Notes under the pieces: model-generated
Seen by the model: only the letters and a program-made list of their open reading frames with translations
The model's database searches: none
What the model was told of the DNA's origin: nothing
Origin: Nostoc cf. edaphicum LEGE 07299
GTDB lineage: Bacteria; Cyanobacteriota; Cyanobacteriia; Cyanobacteriales; Nostocaceae
NCBI RefSeq assembly: GCF_015207245.1
Contig: NZ_JADEXF010000087.1
Location: 1-8,717 of the forward strand
Direction: 5' to 3'
DNA: 8,717 bases
Position numbers and translations under genes: made by a program
Shown here: piece after piece, positions 1-7,650 of the stretch
Position numbering within the stretch: position 1 is the stretch's first letter
Layout of the letters: each line of letters opens with the position of its first letter

Positions 1-978
1 GCGTCCTTCAGGGCGGGGACGTAAACCCGACCAAGTACGGAGAATAGTTGCTGTGGCTAATTCTGGACAAAATGCGATCGCTTGTTCTTTAACAGATTCC
101 AACAGTTCTTTATTTGGCGGTATCTCATCGCCATTGCTGGGAAATTCCACTGTTGCGCCTACCCAATAATCTCCACCGCCCACAGGAACAATATGGACAT
201 CGTTACCGGTTATCGCTGGCTGGAAGTCGGGATTGCCTAATGGATGCCTTATACGCATTTGCAAGGCTTGCCCAAGTACAGGACGGATATCAATTATCTG
301 ATTTAATTTTGCCGTCAGTGGTGTTGAACCTAGCCCTGCTGCAATTACAAACCAATCCGCGGCTATTTTTCCTTCTGTAGTCTCAAGTTGATCGCAAAAT
401 TGTAGAGAAGATTCAGGTGTTGAGGTTGGGGCATCCAAAACAGTCACGCCAAATTTGAAAGTTACACCATTTTGCTGGGCAACTTCAACTAAAGCTAACG
501 TCAGGGCAGTTGGATCGAGTTGGCGGTCTTGGGGAGAATAGACAGCGCCAGTAATTTTTTCGCAATCAACTTGAGGACAGATATTCTGGAGTTTAGTCGT
601 ATCCCAAATTTCTAAATTCCAGCCTTGAGAGTGGCGAATTTCTACTAGTTTTTCCCATGCTGACATTCCCTCTAGGGAAGAATCAGACAAAAGCATGAGA
701 ATTCCCTGACGATTAAAAGGGATTTTGCGACCTGTTAAAGCTTCTAGTTCAGGAATCAAGGTTTCATAGCGTTGGATGCTAGTTTGTCGCATCTGCCAAG
801 CTTTACCCTTAATTTTTTGGCTGATTGCGCCCATCAAAACGCCAAGTGCAGCGCCCGTGGAAGCTTGTGCTGGTGGTTGGCGATCGCAAACTGTAATTTT
901 CAGCCCTTTTATTAGACTCAGTTCGTAAGCGATCGCAGCTCCAACTACACCACAACCGATAATAACTACATGACTCAT
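1..978 (-). CDS. FAD-dependent oxidoreductase, DAO/glycine-oxidase-like, C-terminus missing
   Basis: Reading leftward from an ATG at 978, the frame stays open for 326 codons to the window edge; family members are usually about 360-380 residues, so roughly the last 40-50 residues lie outside. The N-terminus MSHVVIIGCGVVGAAIAYEL is a dinucleotide-binding fold with GxGxxG at residues 8-13, and an acidic Asp32 ends the second strand, as expected for FAD ribose binding. A second FAD-side motif, FVIAAGLGS, lies in the C-terminal half. The last visible residues, W-S-G-L-R-P-R-P-E-G, match the family motif whose Arg (Arg320 here) binds the substrate carboxylate in glycine oxidase. The family oxidises amines or amino acids to imino acids with release of hydrogen peroxide, or passes electrons to a carrier. 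The substrate cannot be told; a ThiO-like role in thiamine synthesis is possible but unsupported by neighbours. There is no signal peptide and no clear ribosome-binding site. It lies 108 bp downstream of psbQ on the same strand. Confidence 0.88.
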   Translation of the reverse strand, partial: MSHVVIIGCGVVGAAIAYELSLIKGLKITVCDRQPPAQASTGAALGVLMGAISQKIKGKAWQMRQTSIQRYETLIPELEALTGRKIPFNRQGILMLLSDSSLEGMSAWEKLVEIRHSQGWNLEIWDTTKLQNICPQVDCEKITGAVYSPQDRQLDPTALTLALVEVAQQNGVTFKFGVTVLDAPTSTPESSLQFCDQLETTEGKIAADWFVIAAGLGSTPLTAKLNQIIDIRPVLGQALQMRIRHPLGNPDFQPAITGNDVHIVPVGGGDYWVGATVEFPSNGDEIPPNKELLESVKEQAIAFCPELATATILRTWSGLRPRPEGR

Positions 979-989
979 TGCTGTTTTGA

Positions 990-1070
990 GGCAAAGATGG
1001 GGAGATGTGGGAGATGAGAGAACAGGGGGAGCAATTTTTACTCTCCCTCATCCTCCTCATCCCCCTTTGC
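990..1070. repeat. Purine/pyrimidine-asymmetric imperfect inverted repeat between psbQ and the oxidoreductase gene
   Basis: The left arm (about 991-1020) is almost all purine on the plus strand, built from GGGAGAT-like units. The right arm (about 1041-1070) is its imperfect complement, built from CTCATCCTC-like units, with a loop near 1021-1040. Both arms share a perfect 6-base outer end (GCAAAG at 991-996, CTTTGC at 1065-1070), and several pairing registers are possible inside. Such G/A-rich heptad repeats are common between genes in Nostoc-type genomes. Read on the minus strand, the structure lies just past the psbQ stop and could fold into a stem that slows or ends transcription, but no T-run follows it. 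I see the repeat directly; a terminator role is inference. Confidence 0.6.
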
Positions 1071-1086
1071 TCATCTTACCTTGGGC

Positions 1087-1554
1087 TTAACTTGCCTCTG
1101 CTTCACTGCTGGTATTAGGAAGCAAGTCGAAGAATTTGTCAATCTCTGCAAAAACAGCTTGGGATTGATTCAAGGCAACTAGAGGATTGCCAGCACTGGT
1201 AGCTTTATCAAGCTTAACCAAATCATTAAACAAATCTCGTGTTATTTGACGTGCTTTGGGTTGGTCATTGGGTAGAAGGTTGGAAGTGACATAAGTCAGG
1301 TTCAGCCTTGCTTCTGTCATGGGCCCATGTATAAAGTTACGCACATTAATCCAATCACCTCTTTTAATCAGGGTTGTCAACTCTTGTGAGCGATTGCGCA
1401 CAGCCTGAATTTCAGGAACATAAGCCTGAATTTTTTCAAGTTGTACTGCTGTGTAAGTCGGAGGTGCTACCGCAACACCAGGGCCACTACAACTAATCAG
1501 GAATGTGGCCAATAGTACTAGGAAAAATGAAAAAATCGAGCGTTGACGCACCAT
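1087..1554 (-). CDS. psbQ: Photosystem II lipoprotein PsbQ (CyanoQ)
   Basis: This 155-residue protein has a basic start (MVRQR), a hydrophobic stretch at residues 7-20 and a lipobox L-I-S-C with Cys22, so it should be a lipoprotein with a mature part of about 134 residues anchored on the lumenal side of the thylakoid membrane. The mature part opens with a Pro-rich linker (VAPPTYTAVQ) and is then mostly helical (VQLEKIQAYVPEIQAVRNRSQELTTLIKRGDW, then NFIHGPMTEARLNLTYV and KARQITRDLFNDLVKLDKA), which fits the four-helix bundle of cyanobacterial PsbQ; total length is close to the family's usual ~150. In cyanobacteria PsbQ binds the lumenal face of photosystem II near CP47/PsbO and stabilises the water-oxidising complex and dimers. 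The ATG at 1554 is the first start after an in-frame stop at 1566-1564; no strong ribosome-binding site is visible. The gene is transcribed away from the 144-aa gene. Confidence 0.87.
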   Translation of the reverse strand: MVRQRSIFSFFLVLLATFLISCSGPGVAVAPPTYTAVQLEKIQAYVPEIQAVRNRSQELTTLIKRGDWINVRNFIHGPMTEARLNLTYVTSNLLPNDQPKARQITRDLFNDLVKLDKATSAGNPLVALNQSQAVFAEIDKFFDLLPNTSSEAEAS

Positions 1555-1702
1555 ATATTGAACTTAATTGCTTTTGGTTTACCGATTCACAGTGTCATTT
1601 TAGATCGCTAGCGCAGTTAATCGTTCTTGTCAGCCAAGGATTTTGCAGAAAATCTTGATATTTTCTCTAAAGAGCAGAGTTCCGTCTGCTTTTGAAGAAT
1701 TT

Positions 1703-1720
1703 TTAAGTACAATTACTTAA
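1703..1720. promoter_or_regulatory. 18-bp perfect palindrome, possible operator
   Basis: TTAAGTACAATTACTTAA has perfect 7-bp arms around a 4-bp centre (CAAT). It lies about 150 bp upstream of the psbQ start and about 100 bp upstream of the -35 box of the divergent gene. The size and dyad form fit a site for a dimeric regulator, but the inner GTA/TAC half-sites are only four bases apart, so it is not an NtcA site (which needs eight). Function is inferred from shape and position only. Confidence 0.3.
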
Positions 1721-1820
1721 TAGGTGTTAGCCAGTCCCAAAAAGAAGCGATTTTTGGCATCTGTTTAGTAACGAGGATTGTTAGGGAAGGATGATTTAGA
1801 GTTGCTAAATATCAAAGCTC

Positions 1821-1849
1821 TTGATAAGCTGAAACACCAATAATATAAG
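1821..1849 (+). promoter_or_regulatory. Sigma70-type promoter of the 144-aa gene
   Basis: A -35 box TTGATA (1821-1826) and a -10 box TATAAG (1844-1849) are separated by exactly 17 bp; each differs from the consensus at one position. Transcription would start near 1856, leaving a leader of about 58 nt before the GTG start at 1915. It is one of the two best promoter matches in the window. Confidence 0.55.
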
Positions 1850-1914
1850 CCTTCTGGCGGTTTTTCTGTCTTCACATCCTTGAAGATGCCGACGCGATAT
1901 AGGAGTGTTTTTTA

Positions 1915-2349
1915 GTGAACGCAGCTGAACAGGCAACGAACCTTGAACTCGCCAGCAACATTGCCACGGTAGTTAATTTGTTCAAATTTGAGTTTCCTGA
2001 TGCCAAATCCGATCTCAAACCCTGGAAGAATGACCCGGAAACCAGGGAGTTAGTCGATCCAGATTCTATAGATATTGGCTTTCACTTTCCTGGTATTAGC
2101 AAATCTTGGCGAAGTCGCAGTATTTTAATTCAAATCCGATTTTATCAAGATCCCATCAACAATTCCCGGCGTGCGATCGGCGTGGAGGTAGCTGGATTCG
2201 ATCATCGCGGTGAAGCGTGGCGACTTTCTACGGTAGAAAACTGGAGTGTTGTCGGCGCATCTTCGCCTTCTGATGAAATCGAGGATAAGCTCAAACAAAT
2301 TTGCCGACAGATTTTAGAAGTTTTTAATAAACCAAGTGATAATTACTAA
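1915..2349 (+). CDS. Conserved-looking cyanobacterial protein of unknown function, 144 aa
   Basis: I do not recognise the function. The start is GTG at 1915: AGGAG lies at 1901-1905, nine bases upstream, an in-frame TAG at 1900-1902 blocks any longer form, and the protein has no internal methionine at all, so no ATG start is possible. The product is soluble, with no signal peptide or membrane segment. It appears alpha/beta: an N-terminal helix (residues about 3-25), a charged Pro/Asp-rich stretch (KPWKNDPETRELVDPDS), then strands near DIGFHFPG, ILIQIRFYQ, AIGVEVAGFDHRG and EAWRLSTVENWSVVG, and a C-terminal amphipathic helix (SDEIEDKLKQICRQILEVF). A single Cys sits in this last helix, and no catalytic motif stands out. 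Its stop codon (2347-2349) falls in the first unit of a TAATTCG repeat array. It has its own promoter at 1821-1849 and is separated from the next gene by nearly 600 bp, so it is probably monocistronic. Confidence 0.8.
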   Translation: MNAAEQATNLELASNIATVVNLFKFEFPDAKSDLKPWKNDPETRELVDPDSIDIGFHFPGISKSWRSRSILIQIRFYQDPINNSRRAIGVEVAGFDHRGEAWRLSTVENWSVVGASSPSDEIEDKLKQICRQILEVFNKPSDNY

Positions 2350-2561
2350 TTCGTAATTCGTAATTCGTAATTAAAAGGGTACGCCAGCTCAGACTCCATT
2401 TTTAATTCAATGGCTAACAAGACAATGGAGGGTAGAACCCCTCACTGATTGCAACTAAGAATTAAGGTAGCGTAGCGTAAAGCATTTACCATAGCTTCTC
2501 TAAGAAACGCAACGCGACTGCTTAGAGTAAGTTCTTGATTGTCACGATCAATTACGAATTA
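2347..2561. repeat. Repeat-bounded, MITE-like element with TAATTCG heptamer ends
   Basis: Three tandem TAATTCG units run from 2347 to 2367 and continue as TAATTA. The 12-mer TAATTCGTAATT at 2361-2372 recurs as its exact reverse complement at 2550-2561, so the two copies bound about 215 bp. Inside are two hairpins: CTCCATT (2394-2400) with AATGGAG (2424-2430), and CTTCTCTAAG (2495-2504) with its complement at 2521-2531 carrying one bulged T. The second lies beside GTAGCGTAGCGTAAAGC-like sequence of the kind scattered through Nostoc genomes. No open frame of note and no transposase are present. It may be one non-autonomous element or several nested short repeats; the sequence alone cannot decide. 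Confidence 0.55.
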
Positions 2562-2666
2562 TCTGGGCTTTGGCTTTAAAAAATAGTGCAGCGTTCAGTT
2601 TTAGTTTTGTTTCAGGTGAGCCGAAATAGGCTCTATGAGTAGCTAGCGTGCATCTGGAAAAAGGAA

Positions 2667-2696
2667 TTGAAAAAATACTTAGCTTCAAAATATAAA
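2667..2696 (+). promoter_or_regulatory. Likely promoter of glutamate synthase
   Basis: TTGAAA (2667-2672) and TATAAA (2691-2696), separated by 18 bp, each differ from the sigma70 consensus at one base. Transcription would begin near 2703 and produce a leader of roughly 230 nt before the ATG at 2932. The region is AT-rich, so a chance match is possible. Confidence 0.4.
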
Positions 2697-2808
2697 AAAG
2701 AAACTGTCAGGGCAAAAATAATGTCTTGGCGGAGGTAAGTTGTCTAACACCGCATAAATACATAAAAAAGACGCAATCATTTTAACACCGGTTAACTAGC
2801 AAAGTAAA

Positions 2809-2843
2809 ACCGAAGTTAAAATTTTTTTTCCCTAAATTTCGGT
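2809..2843 (+). other. Hairpin in the glutamate synthase leader
   Basis: ACCGAAGTT (2809-2817) can pair with AATTTCGGT (2835-2843) to form nine pairs, one of them a G-T wobble, around a 17-nt loop that contains a run of eight T. It would fold about 90 nt before the start codon. It covers the GTG at 2842, arguing against use of that codon as a start. Confidence 0.35.
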
Positions 2844-2920
2844 GCTTATATATTTTTCCATCGCTGAATTTAGAAATTTTTTCCCACAATGTAGTGGCAA
2901 AATTGGTAACTCAATACTTC

Positions 2921-2924
2921 AGGA
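2921..2924 (+). promoter_or_regulatory. Ribosome-binding site that fixes the glutamate synthase start
   Basis: AGGA ends seven bases before the ATG at 2932. No such motif precedes the in-frame GTG at 2842. The choice gives a 34-residue propeptide before the catalytic Cys, in line with cyanobacterial relatives. Confidence 0.65.
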
Positions 2925-2931
2925 ACAGGGT

Positions 2932-5900
2932 ATGAATAATAAACCGATGAATCAAAGCCAACAAATCACAGCGGATATCAACTCAAGAGATACCTATCAG
3001 GGGCAAAAGTGGTTAGTAGAGGAACGAGATGCCTGTGGTGTAGGTTTTATTGCTCATCGCCAAAATCATACCAGCCACGAAATTGTCAAAAAAGCCTTAG
3101 CTGCTTTAGCCTGCTTAGAACACCGCGGAGGTTGTAGCGCCGATCGCGACTCTGGTGATGGTGCTGGAGTATTGACAGCTATCCCTTGGGAGTTGTTTCA
3201 ACAAGACTTTGCCGAAAGTGGAAAGGAATTTCCATCCATCAATAATATAGCTGTTGGGATGATCTTTCTACCACAAGACCAGGAAGCAGCACAAAAAGCT
3301 AGGGCGGCAGTTGAGCAAGTGGCTGCTGAAGAAAAATTCACTTTACTTGGTTGGCGAGTTGTACCAGTTAAACCTGATTTACTTGGGGTACAAGCAAGAG
3401 AAAATCAACCCCAGATCGAACAAGTTTTGTTAGCTTCTGTTGACAAAAGCGGCGATGAATTAGAACGGCAATTGTACATTACCCGCCGCCGAATTAGTAA
3501 AGCTGCAACTAACATCTCAGAAGAATTTTATATTTGTTCGTTGTCAAGTCGCACAATTGTCTACAAAGGCATGGTGCGTTCCGCTGTCTTGGGCAGCTTT
3601 TATGACGATTTAAAAAATCCAGCTTACAAAAGCGCCTTTGCTGTTTATCACCGCCGCTTTAGTACCAATACCATGCCCAAGTGGCCCCTAGCCCAACCGA
3701 TGCGGCTTTTGGGTCACAACGGCGAAATCAATACCTTATTGGGTAACATCAACTGGATGATGGCACGAGAAGCTAGCCTGAATCATCCTGTATGGGGCGA
3801 TCGCATCCAGGAACTCAAGCCATTAGTTCATATTGATAACAGTGACTCAGCCACTCTAGACAACGTAGTGGAATTACTGGTTTGCTCTGGACGCAGCCCC
3901 TTGGAAGCCTTAATGATTATGGTTCCAGAGGCTTACCAAAATCAGCCTTCTTTACGTGAATCTCCAGAAATTGTTGATTTCTACGAATATTACAGTGGTT
4001 TGCAAGAAGCTTGGGACGGGCCAGCACTTTTAGTATTCAGCGATGGCAAAAAAGTTGGTGCAACTCTAGATCGTAATGGTTTAAGACCAGCTCGTTACGC
4101 GATCACCAAAGATAATTACATTGTTGTGGCTTCCGAAGCTGGTGTGGTGGACTTTCCAGAAGCCGATATTGTCGAGAAAGGTAGACTAGGACCAGGGCAA
4201 ATGATTGCCGTGGATTTAGAAAATCATGAAGTGCTGAAGAATTGGGAAATTAAGGGGCGCATCGCCAAGCAGCATCCTTATGGAGAATGGCTGCAACAGC
4301 ATCGTCAAGAATTAAAGTCATTGGTCATTGGTCATCCGTCATTAGCAAATGGCAATGGCAATGGCAAAGGACAAATGACAAATGACTCAGGACAATTGAC
4401 TATTGACAAGCAAACCTTACTTCAGCGTCAAACTGCCTTTGGTTACACCACAGAAGATGTAGAAATGGTGATTCATCCAATGGCGATCGCCGGTTCTGAA
4501 CCAACTTTCTGCATGGGTGATGATATTCCTTTAGCGGTGCTGTCACAAAAGCCCCACCTGCTTTATGACTATTTCAAACAGCGCTTTGCTCAGGTGACGA
4601 ACCCGGCGATCGATCCCCTGCGGGAAAAGCTAGTAATGTCTCTGAAAGTTGAATTAGGTGAAAGGGGTAACTTATTAGAGCCTAAGCCAGAATATGCTCG
4701 GAGATTGAAACTTGAATCGCCAGTGTTAACGGATGCAGAATTAGAGGCAATTAAGCTGTCAGGATTTGCCACGGCTGAGTTGTCAACTCTATTTGCGATC
4801 GCCAGCGGCCCAGAAGGATTGAAAGCCGCAGTACAATCTTTGCAAGCACAAGCAGCTGAGTCAGTCCGGGCAGGTGCAAAGATTTTAATATTAAGCGATC
4901 GTGATCGGGTCAATGACAGTCTCAACACAGAATATACCTACATTCCTCCCCTATTAGCAGTGGGTGCGGTGCATCACCATCTGATTCGTGAGGGGTTGCG
5001 AATGAAAACATCCCTGATTGTGAATACTGCTCAATGTTGGAGTACCCATCACTTTGCTTGTCTGATTGGCTATGGTGCTGGCGCAGTTTGCCCGTACATG
5101 GCTTTAGATACGGTGCGTGATTGGTGGTCTGATCCCAAAACTCAAAAGTTAATGGGTGTGCAAAAAATCCCCACCCTCACCCTAGAACAAGCTTTAGGAA
5201 ACTATCGCAAAGCAGTAGAGTCAGGTTTGCTCAAAATTCTCTCCAAAATGGGAATTTCTCTGCTCTCCAGCTATCAAGCAGCCCAAATATTTGAAGCTAT
5301 TGGCATCGGTGGAGATTTAATCGACCTGGGATTTCGTGGGACGACTTCCCGCATCGGTGGTTTGAGCATTACCGAACTTGCTGATGAAGTGCTTTCCTTC
5401 CACGTCAAAGCTTTCCCAGAACTAACGACCAAGAAGTTAGAAAACTTGGGTTTTGTGCAGTACCGTCCTGGCGGCGAGTACCACATGAATAGCCCCGAAA
5501 TGGTTAAGGCGCTGCATAAGGCTCTAGATGGTAAAAACTATGACCACTACGAAGTTTACAAAAAGCACCTCCAAGGCAGACCAGTAACAGCTTTGCGAGA
5601 TTTACTAGATTTCCAAGGCGATGCCTACGGCGGCAAGCTACGCACCCCAGTTCCTCTAGAAGAAGTGGAATCGGTATATGAAATAGTCAAGCGCTTCTGC
5701 ACCGGCGGTATGTCTTTAGGCGCTTTGTCAAGAGAAGCCCACGAAACTTTAGCGATCGCCATGAACCGCATTGGCGGTAAATCAAATTCTGGAGAAGGCG
5801 GCGAAGATCCAGTCCGCTACACAGTTCTAGATGATGTAGACGAGTCTGGTTACTCGCCAACCCTACCTCATTTAAAAGGATTGCGGAATGGCGATCGAGC

Positions 5901-7650
5901 TTATAGTGCCATTAAGCAAGTTGCATCGGGACGCTTTGGTGTCACCCCAGAGTACCTAGTCAACGCCAAACAAATTGAAATCAAAATTGCCCAAGGTGCA
6001 AAGCCTGGGGAAGGTGGACAACTGCCAGGGCCCAAGGTGAGCCAATACATTGCGATGTTAAGGCGCTCCAAGCCAGGTGTGACGCTGATCTCGCCACCAC
6101 CGCACCACGATATTTATTCGATTGAAGACCTAGCACAACTGATTTTTGATCTGCACCAAATTAACCCCAAAGCAAAGGTATCGGTGAAGCTAGTTTCAGA
6201 AGTTGGTATTGGCACGATCGCCGCTGGTGTAGCCAAGGCAAACGCTGATATTATCCAGATTTCTGGACATGATGGTGGTACAGGTGCATCGCCACTCAGT
6301 TCAATTAAACATGCTGGTTCACCGTGGGAACTGGGTTTAAGCGAAGTGCATCGCGTCTTGATGGAAAATGGCTTGCGCGATCGCGTGATTTTACGCGTAG
6401 ATGGTGGACTCAAGAGTGGTTGGGATGTGGTAATAGGTGCATTAATGGGCGGCGAAGAATTTGGTTTCGGCTCCATCGCCATGATTGCTGAAGGCTGTAT
6501 CATGGCGCGAGTTTGCCACATGAATACCTGTCCTGTGGGTGTTGCTACTCAGAAAGAAGAACTCCGCCAGCGGTTTACGGGGATACCAGAACAAGTTGTC
6601 AACTTCTTCTACTTCATCGCCGAAGAAGTGCGTAGTTTGTTAGCCCGACTTGGCTACCGTTCTTTGTCAGAAATCGTTGGACGTGCAGATTTGTTAAAAC
6701 TGCGCCCAGAGGTAAATCTCACCAAAACGCGATCGCTGAATCTCGACTGTTTACTTCAGCTGCCAAATAGCAGAGACAATCGCAGCTGGTTGGTGCATGA
6801 AGAAGTTCACAGCAACGGAGTGGTTTTGGATGACAAGTTCCTTGCCGATCCTGACATTCAGGCTGCTATTAGGGATCAGTCTACTGTCACCAAGACTTAC
6901 CCAATTATCAATACTGACAGAACAGTGGGCACAAGATTAGCGGGTGCGATCGCTTCTCAATATGGTGACAGTGGCTTTGAAGGACAAATTAATCTCAACT
7001 TTACAGGTAGTGTTGGGCAAAGCTTTGGTGCTTTCAACCTCCCAGGCATAATTTTGAGCCTAGAAGGAGAAGCAAACGACTATGTAGGTAAAGGGATGCA
7101 TGGTGGTGAAATCATCATCAAACCTCCAACTGATGCTACCTACAACCCATCACAAAACGTGATAGTTGGCAATACCTGCCTCTACGGTGCTACTGGCGGC
7201 ATATTATTTGCCAACGGGCAAGCAGGAGAGCGCTTTGCTGTGAGAAACTCTAAAGGCATCGCAGTGATTGAAGGCGCTGGGGATCACTGCTGTGAATACA
7301 TGACTGGTGGTGTGATTGTCGTTCTCGGTAAAGTAGGACGTAACGTAGCAGCTGGAATGACTGGAGGACTGGCATACTTCTTGGATGAAGACGACTCGTT
7401 CCGTGAGTTAGTCAACCCAGAAATTGTCAAAATCCAGCGGGTGATTACCGAAGTAGGTGCAAAGCAACTGCAAGAGTTAATCCAAACTCATGCAGAACGC
7501 ACTGGTTCACCAAAGGCGAAGAAAATTCTACAAAACTGGCAAGAATTTTTGCCGAAATTCTGGCAGTTGGTTCCGCCTTCTGAAGCTGATAGTCCAGAAG
7601 CTAATCCTGAAAACAAAACAACTGAGTTCAGTTTAGTAACCAGTCATTAG
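2932..7650 (+). CDS. glsF: Ferredoxin-dependent glutamate synthase (Fd-GOGAT)
   Basis: This 1572-residue enzyme (also named gltS or annotated gltB) makes two glutamates from glutamine and 2-oxoglutarate using reduced ferredoxin, completing the GS-GOGAT cycle. A 34-residue propeptide precedes Cys35 in D-A-C-G-V-G-F-I-A; family enzymes are cleaved there so that Cys becomes the N-terminal nucleophile of a class II glutaminase domain (about 35-455). A central domain follows (about 504-790, from GYTTEDVEM), then the FMN-binding synthase barrel (about 920-1220: [43 protein letters not shown]). Cys1189, Cys1195 and Cys1200 (C-x5-C-x4-C) should bind the 3Fe-4S cluster. A roughly 30-residue insertion at 964-993 ([17 protein letters not shown]...), absent from NADPH-type large subunits, matches the ferredoxin loop and is the main evidence for ferredoxin as donor. 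The C-terminal beta-helix shows GXGXG-type repeats (about 1300-1490: [32 protein letters not shown]). No small-subunit gene is adjacent. Oddity: residues 462-493 are encoded by a heptamer-repeat array. Confidence 0.96.
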   Translation: MNNKPMNQSQQITADINSRDTYQGQKWLVEERDACGVGFIAHRQNHTSHEIVKKALAALACLEHRGGCSADRDSGDGAGVLTAIPWELFQQDFAESGKEFPSINNIAVGMIFLPQDQEAAQKARAAVEQVAAEEKFTLLGWRVVPVKPDLLGVQARENQPQIEQVLLASVDKSGDELERQLYITRRRISKAATNISEEFYICSLSSRTIVYKGMVRSAVLGSFYDDLKNPAYKSAFAVYHRRFSTNTMPKWPLAQPMRLLGHNGEINTLLGNINWMMAREASLNHPVWGDRIQELKPLVHIDNSDSATLDNVVELLVCSGRSPLEALMIMVPEAYQNQPSLRESPEIVDFYEYYSGLQEAWDGPALLVFSDGKKVGATLDRNGLRPARYAITKDNYIVVASEAGVVDFPEADIVEKGRLGPGQMIAVDLENHEVLKNWEIKGRIAKQHPYGEWLQQHRQELKSLVIGHPSLANGNGNGKGQMTNDSGQLTIDKQTLLQRQTAFGYTTEDVEMVIHPMAIAGSEPTFCMGDDIPLAVLSQKPHLLYDYFKQRFAQVTNPAIDPLREKLVMSLKVELGERGNLLEPKPEYARRLKLESPVLTDAELEAIKLSGFATAELSTLFAIASGPEGLKAAVQSLQAQAAESVRAGAKILILSDRDRVNDSLNTEYTYIPPLLAVGAVHHHLIREGLRMKTSLIVNTAQCWSTHHFACLIGYGAGAVCPYMALDTVRDWWSDPKTQKLMGVQKIPTLTLEQALGNYRKAVESGLLKILSKMGISLLSSYQAAQIFEAIGIGGDLIDLGFRGTTSRIGGLSITELADEVLSFHVKAFPELTTKKLENLGFVQYRPGGEYHMNSPEMVKALHKALDGKNYDHYEVYKKHLQGRPVTALRDLLDFQGDAYGGKLRTPVPLEEVESVYEIVKRFCTGGMSLGALSREAHETLAIAMNRIGGKSNSGEGGEDPVRYTVLDDVDESGYSPTLPHLKGLRNGDRAYSAIKQVASGRFGVTPEYLVNAKQIEIKIAQGAKPGEGGQLPGPKVSQYIAMLRRSKPGVTLISPPPHHDIYSIEDLAQLIFDLHQINPKAKVSVKLVSEVGIGTIAAGVAKANADIIQISGHDGGTGASPLSSIKHAGSPWELGLSEVHRVLMENGLRDRVILRVDGGLKSGWDVVIGALMGGEEFGFGSIAMIAEGCIMARVCHMNTCPVGVATQKEELRQRFTGIPEQVVNFFYFIAEEVRSLLARLGYRSLSEIVGRADLLKLRPEVNLTKTRSLNLDCLLQLPNSRDNRSWLVHEEVHSNGVVLDDKFLADPDIQAAIRDQSTVTKTYPIINTDRTVGTRLAGAIASQYGDSGFEGQINLNFTGSVGQSFGAFNLPGIILSLEGEANDYVGKGMHGGEIIIKPPTDATYNPSQNVIVGNTCLYGATGGILFANGQAGERFAVRNSKGIAVIEGAGDHCCEYMTGGVIVVLGKVGRNVAAGMTGGLAYFLDEDDSFRELVNPEIVKIQRVITEVGAKQLQELIQTHAERTGSPKAKKILQNWQEFLPKFWQLVPPSEADSPEANPENKTTEFSLVTSH
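4317..4407. repeat. Heptamer repeat array in frame inside the glutamate synthase gene
   Basis: From 4317 the DNA falls into 7-bp units: GTCATTG twice (4317-4330), GTCATCC, then GTCATTA (4338-4344). A centre of GCAAATG and three 6-bp GCAATG/GCAAAG units (4345-4369) follows. Then come units of the opposite polarity: GACAAAT twice (4370-4383), GACTCAG, GACAATT and GACTATT, ending in GAC at 4407. The two flanks are imperfect inverted copies, so the array could form a loose hairpin. The encoded stretch, residues about 462-493, is low-complexity ([11 protein letters not shown] in the middle) and sits in the linker between the glutaminase and central domains, where extra residues would be tolerated. 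Matching heptamers are normally found between genes in Nostoc-type genomes. Confidence 0.75.

Larger units (their letters stand above)
1555..1914. other. Divergent intergenic region between psbQ and the 144-aa gene
   Basis: These 360 bp hold no convincing gene. On the minus strand a TAAAAT hexamer at 1602-1597 could be the -10 box of psbQ, giving a leader of about 40 nt, but no good -35 lies at the right distance. A hairpin at 1670-1693 (AGCAGA, loop GTTCCG, TCTGCT, then TTT) is followed by short T-runs in both reading directions and might act as a weak terminator or leader structure. The palindrome and the plus-strand promoter are listed separately. Confidence 0.5.
2562..2931. other. Upstream region and leader of the glutamate synthase gene
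   Basis: This 370-bp AT-rich stretch holds no separate gene. It contains a small hairpin GAGCC/GGCTC (2618-2633) upstream of the proposed promoter, the promoter at 2667-2696, an imperfect NtcA-like GTA-N8-AAC (2735-2748), a near-palindrome TTAACACCGGTTAA (2782-2795) and the leader hairpin at 2809-2843. A GTG-initiated frame in phase with the gene begins at 2842, but it starts inside that hairpin, lacks a ribosome-binding site, and its 30 extra codons give a Phe/Ile/Asn-rich peptide unlike the enzyme's propeptide, so I treat 2842-2931 as untranslated. Confidence 0.55.

Noticed and set aside
114..380. 88-codon plus-strand open frame
   Set aside because: It is antisense to the oxidoreductase gene, whose frame encodes conserved family motifs through the same bases.
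809..1060. 83-codon minus-strand open frame overlapping the oxidoreductase start and the purine-rich repeat
   Set aside because: It is out of phase with the oxidoreductase, gives a Ser/Arg-rich peptide from repeat DNA, and has no ribosome-binding site; the FAD-binding frame in the same DNA is clearly the coding one.
1670..1693. Hairpin AGCAGA/TCTGCT as a firm terminator
   Set aside because: The stem is only six strong pairs and the following T-run is broken after a few bases; no gene on either strand ends just before it.
2588..2650. Superficial likeness to the cyanobacterial glutamine (glnA) riboswitch: GCGTTCAG followed by CCGAAATAGG
   Set aside because: From memory the motif needs a closing helix made by GTTC and a downstream GAAC-type strand plus a GGAAGTAGG-like core. 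The closing strand is missing here, and the segment lies upstream of the proposed promoter. A covariance-model search of 2562-2931 would settle it.
2735..2748. Possible NtcA site GTA-N8-AAC upstream of glutamate synthase
   Set aside because: The second half-site is AAC, not TAC, and no TAN3T -10 box lies about 22 bp downstream. It also falls downstream of the better sigma70-type promoter. Nitrogen control through NtcA is not supported by sequence here.
4590..6521. Three minus-strand open frames of 70-135 codons (4590-4928, 5274-5486, 6114-6521)
   Set aside because: All are antisense shadows of the glutamate synthase frame, with Ser/Pro-rich composition and no recognisable domain.
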